From assembly GCA_003510825.1 (NCBI GenBank), contig DOKO01000280.1, positions 1 through 14,508 of the forward strand: a DNA stretch of 14,508 nt, read 5' to 3'. Under the pieces are notes generated by a model. It ran no database searches and was not told the origin of the DNA. It saw only the letters and a list, made by a program, of their open reading frames with translations. Source of the DNA: Stenotrophomonas sp. (GTDB lineage Bacteria > Pseudomonadota > Gammaproteobacteria > Xanthomonadales > Xanthomonadaceae). Of the stretch, positions 12,145 through 14,508 are shown piece by piece; position 1 is the first letter of the stretch; each line of letters opens with the position of its first letter. A program made the translations under genes and the position numbers.

Positions 12145-12177
12145 AAAAAAAAGCCTACGCATCGCTGCGCAGGCTTT
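12145..12177 (-). terminator. intrinsic terminator after the acyltransferase gene
   Basis: On the minus strand AAAGCCTGCGC...GCGTAGGCTTT forms a stem with a small internal mismatch and is followed by a run of T, 42 nt past the acyltransferase stop. It separates that gene from the phosphatase operon. Confidence 0.8.
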
Positions 12178-12218
12178 CTGCTCACTCCCAGCCGTCTCAG
12201 AGACTACGACGGGCATCG

Positions 12219-13271
12219 TCATGCCTGGATCGGTGTCGGCCTCTTCTTCCACATGCTGACAACCCTGAGCAGCGGGCGCTCCAGGATCAGGTGGGCCAGG
12301 ATGCCTGTCGCGACAGCCGCGGCCGTGGCTATCAGGATGATCAGGTCCGGATCGAGCGGGCCTAGCATGGACACCCTCGGGAACAGCCAGTCCACAACAT
12401 GGACGTGGAACAGGTAGATCGAGTACGAGGCATCCCCGAGGAAGGTGAGAACCCTGCCCACCCCCTCAGCGACAGGCTGCCGCAGCGCCGCCGACGCGAC
12501 GATCATTGCCGAGAACAGCCCCCACGTTCCAACCCGGGGCCAGCTCAAGCTGCCATCAAGGGTGGTTTCGGCCATCCAAGTGCTGGACGTGCCGTGCATC
12601 GCATCGCGCAGGATCAGAAAAGCCCCGACGGCAAACAGACTCGTCGCAGCCCACCCTGGGATCCGATACCCGAGCGAGTAGGTCCGCCCGATCAGAACAC
12701 CCATCAGGAACTCAATGACGATGGGATTTCCGACGATGTTGAGAGGGCGCACGAGCCCATAGGAACATCCGACCATCACCAATGCCGCGAGCAGAATTGC
12801 GATGCGCTCCTGCAGCAGCCGTTGCGACCGCCACAGCAGCGCAGCTACAACGACAGCATAGAACGCCGCTTCGAACAGCAGCGTCCATCCAGGCGGCAGC
12901 ACTGGGGAAACGTCGGTCCCACCCGGAGGCTGTAGGAACACCAGCGACATTCCCAGCCCAAGCAGATCGTATCGCTCCGGCCTGATCATCAGATAAGCCA
13001 GTGTGGCCACGGCATAGAGCGGCCAAATCCGCAGGAAACGATTGCGCAGGAAATCACCAATCGATGGATTCCGCGCAGCTGAAACGGAGATGATGAATCC
13101 GCTTATCACGAAGAACACGTCTACCCCGATCGCACCAATGAACCGGATCTGGCCGTATTCGGTCTGGTAGGAATGAAGCCCGTTGTCTACTACCAGAAAC
13201 ATCGCGTGGAACCAGACTACCCCGATGGCCGCTAGGCCTCGAAGCCACTGGACGGTGACAAGCTTCCCCAT
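12219..13271 (-). CDS. acyltransferase 3 (OafA/YrhL-type) membrane protein (350 aa)
   Basis: A multi-pass inner-membrane acyltransferase that would transfer acyl groups, commonly acetyl, to sugars of surface polysaccharides. The N-terminus has VQWLRGLAAIGVVWFHAMF with the catalytic-type histidine at 22, then GVDVFFVISGFIIS and RNRFLRIWPLY, all family hallmarks. About ten hydrophobic segments follow; the end LILERPLLR is also typical. AGGGG lies 6 nt before the ATG. GC content and codon choice are lower and less biased than in the neighbours, suggesting transfer. No sugar-synthesis genes adjoin it, so its substrate cannot be named. Confidence 0.93.
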   Translation of the reverse strand: MGKLVTVQWLRGLAAIGVVWFHAMFLVVDNGLHSYQTEYGQIRFIGAIGVDVFFVISGFIISVSAARNPSIGDFLRNRFLRIWPLYAVATLAYLMIRPERYDLLGLGMSLVFLQPPGGTDVSPVLPPGWTLLFEAAFYAVVVAALLWRSQRLLQERIAILLAALVMVGCSYGLVRPLNIVGNPIVIEFLMGVLIGRTYSLGYRIPGWAATSLFAVGAFLILRDAMHGTSSTWMAETTLDGSLSWPRVGTWGLFSAMIVASAALRQPVAEGVGRVLTFLGDASYSIYLFHVHVVDWLFPRVSMLGPLDPDLIILIATAAAVATGILAHLILERPLLRVVSMWKKRPTPIQA

Positions 13272-13518
13272 TGCATCCCCTGCGGCAACCGCCGGCTATT
13301 CATCAAGGTGATCCATCCAGCGGCAGACCATGCCAGGACTATACGCGGGTATCAGAGGGCCAGGAACGAGTCGAAGGCCGCGGCCACAGCCTCTTGCCCA
13401 GCTGCGTTTGGCTGGAAGACTGCAGCACCACCTTGGGAAATGGCCACGACGTGACGTGGAGCTTGATCAACACAGGCATCCTCGCCATTCGATCGGGATG
13501 GCTACAGATTGCATAACG
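13272..13518. other. gene-free stretch between acyltransferase and tRNA-Pro terminator
   Basis: No convincing gene is seen. Short open frames exist on both strands (81 and 72 codons) but they overlap each other, have no ribosome site and show no recognisable domain. The composition is nearer to that of the acyltransferase than to the housekeeping genes on the right. No copy of the tRNA 3' end that could mark an attachment site was found in this stretch. Confidence 0.5.
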
Positions 13519-13551
13519 AAAAAGGGCCTGCACCGCATGGTGCAAGCCCTT
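13519..13551 (-). terminator. intrinsic terminator of tRNA-Pro
   Basis: On the minus strand AAGGGCTTGCACC, loop ATGC and GGTGCAGGCCCTT form a 13-bp stem with one G-U pair, followed by a run of T. It lies 17 nt past the CCA end of the tRNA gene. Confidence 0.88.
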
Positions 13552-13567
13552 GTTCAATCCCAGCTAG

Positions 13568-13644
13568 TGGTCGGGACGGCCGGATTCGAACCGACGACCC
13601 TCTGCCCCCCAGGCAGATGCGCTACCAGGCTGCGCTACGCCCCG
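13568..13644 (-). tRNA. tRNA-Pro (anticodon GGG), 77 nt with encoded CCA
   Basis: The minus strand folds into a full cloverleaf: acceptor CGGGGCG/CGTCCCG, D-arm GCGC...GCGC, anticodon stem TCTGC/GCAGA with loop CTGGGGG (anticodon GGG), variable loop GGGTC, T-arm GTCGG-TTCGAAT-CCGGC, discriminator A and CCA. The 5' half closely resembles E. coli proL. It lies downstream of merR-like, ihfA and pheT. Confidence 0.96.
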
Positions 13645-13661
13645 ACTGATGCTGCGATGTA

Positions 13662-13690
13662 CCCGCCAGTGCGGCGGGCCGTGAAGTATA
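13662..13690 (-). promoter_or_regulatory. probable tRNA-Pro promoter -10 and leader hairpin
   Basis: On the minus strand TATACT (13685-13690) is a good -10 box about 40 nt before the tRNA; no strong -35 box is seen 17 bp upstream. Between the box and the tRNA, CCCGCC-GCACT-GGCGGG (13662-13678) is a perfect 6-bp hairpin that may also end transcripts from the merR-like gene. Confidence 0.5.
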
Positions 13691-13712
13691 GCGGATTACG
13701 CTGGGTTTTGGA

Positions 13713-14069
13713 TCACCGGCGAAGCAATTGCAGCACTTCTTCCAGCTCCATGCGCACCTGCTTGATGATCTGGTTGCTCAACGCGGATTCCTCGCGCGCA
13801 TCCGGACCGTCCAGGCGCAGGCGCGCGCCCCCGATGGTGTAACCCTGTTCGTACAGCAGGCTGCGGATCTGCCGCACCATCAGCACGTCATGGCGCTGGT
13901 AGTAGCGACGGTTGCCACGGCGCTTGGCCGGCTCAAGGCTGGGAAATTCGGTTTCCCAGTAGCGCAGCACGTGCGGCTTGACGTCGCACAGCTCGCTTAC
14001 TTCACCAATGGTGAAGTAGCGCTTGGCCGGGATCGGCGGTAGTTCGCGGTTACTGCCCGGATCCAGCAT
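13713..14069 (-). CDS. MerR-family regulator, ihfA-linked (118 aa)
   Basis: A MerR-type DNA-binding protein. The winged helix-turn-helix lies at about 17-60: YFTIGEVSELCDVKPHVLRYWETEFPSL, then RRGNRRYYQRHDV. A helical dimerisation segment and a short C-terminus follow; there is no cysteine-rich metal-binding tail. A MerR-like gene directly after ihfA is a conserved arrangement in many proteobacteria, usually of unknown function. Its start lies 20 bp inside the 3' end of ihfA, so translation is probably coupled. Confidence 0.93.
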   Translation of the reverse strand: MLDPGSNRELPPIPAKRYFTIGEVSELCDVKPHVLRYWETEFPSLEPAKRRGNRRYYQRHDVLMVRQIRSLLYEQGYTIGGARLRLDGPDAREESALSNQIIKQVRMELEEVLQLLRR

Positions 14070-14349
14070 AAGCTTCCACCCTCTCCTTGAGCTTCTGGCC
14101 CGGACGGAAGGTGACCACCGTACGGGCGGAAATCGGAATTTCCTCGCCGGTCTTGGGGTTGCGACCCGGGCGCTGGTTCTTGCGCCGCAGATCGAAATTA
14201 CCGAAGCCGGACAGCTTCACCTGACGTCCCTGTTCCAACGCTTCACGCAGCACATCGAAGAACGCGTCGACGAATTCCTTGGCTTCCCGCTTGTTCAGAC
14301 CGACTTCGTCGAACAGCTTTTCCGCCATCTCCGCCTTGGTCAATGCCAT
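14050..14349 (-). CDS. ihfA: integration host factor alpha subunit (99 aa)
   Basis: The alpha subunit of IHF, a sequence-specific DNA-bending protein that pairs with IhfB and acts in recombination, replication and promoter control, including many sigma-54 promoters. The protein begins MALTKAEMAEKLFDEVGLNKREAKEFVD and contains the DNA-minor-groove arm around R-N-P-K-T-G-E-E-I-P, then RTVVTFRPGQKLKERV. The length of 99 aa is typical. It lies 27 bp after the pheT stop and overlaps the merR-like gene, the standard pheST-ihfA order. AGGGG lies 9 nt before the ATG. Confidence 0.97.
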   Translation of the reverse strand: MALTKAEMAEKLFDEVGLNKREAKEFVDAFFDVLREALEQGRQVKLSGFGNFDLRRKNQRPGRNPKTGEEIPISARTVVTFRPGQKLKERVEAYAGSGQ

Positions 14350-14376
14350 TGCCTGCTACCCCTGAGTGCTTCCCGC

Positions 14377-14508
14377 TCAGCCGCGGATCCGTGCGTGGTG
14401 TTCACGTTCGATCGCAGTGACCGCCTCGGCCACCACCGCTTCCACGTCGCGGTCCGTCAGAGTGCGCGACTTGTCCTGCAAAATCAAGCCCATAGCGAGA
14501 CTCTTGAA
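14377..14508 (-). CDS. pheT: phenylalanyl-tRNA synthetase beta chain, C-terminal end (partial)
   Basis: Only the last 43 residues and the stop codon are in the window; the 5' part lies beyond the right edge. The segment K-S-L-A-M-G-L-I-L-Q-D and then TLTDRDVEAVVAEAV is the conserved end of the anticodon-binding-like (FDX-ACB) domain of PheT. PheT with PheS charges tRNA-Phe with phenylalanine in the cytoplasm. Its position before ihfA matches the widely conserved order in gammaproteobacteria. The right end of the frame is open. Confidence 0.96.
   Translation of the reverse strand, partial: FKSLAMGLILQDKSRTLTDRDVEAVVAEAVTAIEREHHARIRG

Noticed and set aside
13271..13557. Short overlapping frames on both strands before the tRNA terminator
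   Set aside because: No ribosome sites, domains or codon bias; they overlap each other and the terminator.
13568..13590. Possible attachment-site repeat of the tRNA-Pro 3' end
   Set aside because: No second copy of the sequence was found by eye elsewhere in the window, and no integrase gene is present.
1..14508. CRISPR array, transposase or prophage genes
   Set aside because: No regularly spaced repeats, transposase motifs or phage structural genes were seen on either strand.

Overview
The window looks like chromosomal DNA of a high-GC gammaproteobacterium of the Xanthomonadaceae, most likely Stenotrophomonas (S. maltophilia group). This is inferred from the GC-rich codon use, the pheT-ihfA-merR-tRNA-Pro order at the right end, and short palindromic repeats with GGGGTC/GACCCC arms beside gene ends. 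No database search was possible, so the genus is an inference.

Layout. (a) 1-938: a repeat, a small DUF2188-like protein and a secreted protein with two DUF3011-type repeats, both genes on the minus strand. (b) 1077-6239: the most interesting part. An RcsB-like response regulator (minus strand) is divergent from a tightly packed plus-strand series: an unrecognised protein, a Ras-like (MglA/COG2229-type) GTPase, two Roadblock/LC7 proteins, a pilin-like protein without a prepilin cleavage signal, two true type IV pilin-like proteins, and a receiver-only protein with a degenerate phosphorylation pocket. The first four plus-strand genes overlap or abut. The three pilin-type proteins share four cysteines and the same C-terminal end. 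A second DUF2188-like paralogue follows at 6258-6464. (c) 6696-8231: a very small hydrophobic ORF, a putative lipoprotein, a DUF1653 protein and an outer-membrane-type secreted protein. (d) 8226-9201: a TetR regulator with a probable self-operator, followed by an EmrE-like small multidrug transporter; then convergent DUF1328 and LysE-family genes. (e) 10296-12075: an aspartate/glutamate racemase whose C-terminus is encoded by a repeat, an unrecognised orphan, and a two-gene operon with a low-molecular-weight phosphatase-like protein. (f) 12219-13644: a lower-GC acyltransferase-3 membrane protein beside tRNA-Pro(GGG). (g) 13713-14508: the housekeeping end, merR-like, ihfA and the 3' end of pheT, all on the minus strand.

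How the parts may work together. In region (b), GTPase plus Roadblock pairs are known from MglA/MglB polarity systems, where they control the cell pole at which type IV pili act. Their co-location here with three pilin-family proteins and two receiver-domain proteins suggests a self-contained, signal-responsive accessory pilus module. That functional link is inference from gene order and domain content. Regions (d) and (e) look like ordinary accessory metabolism, efflux and signalling genes.
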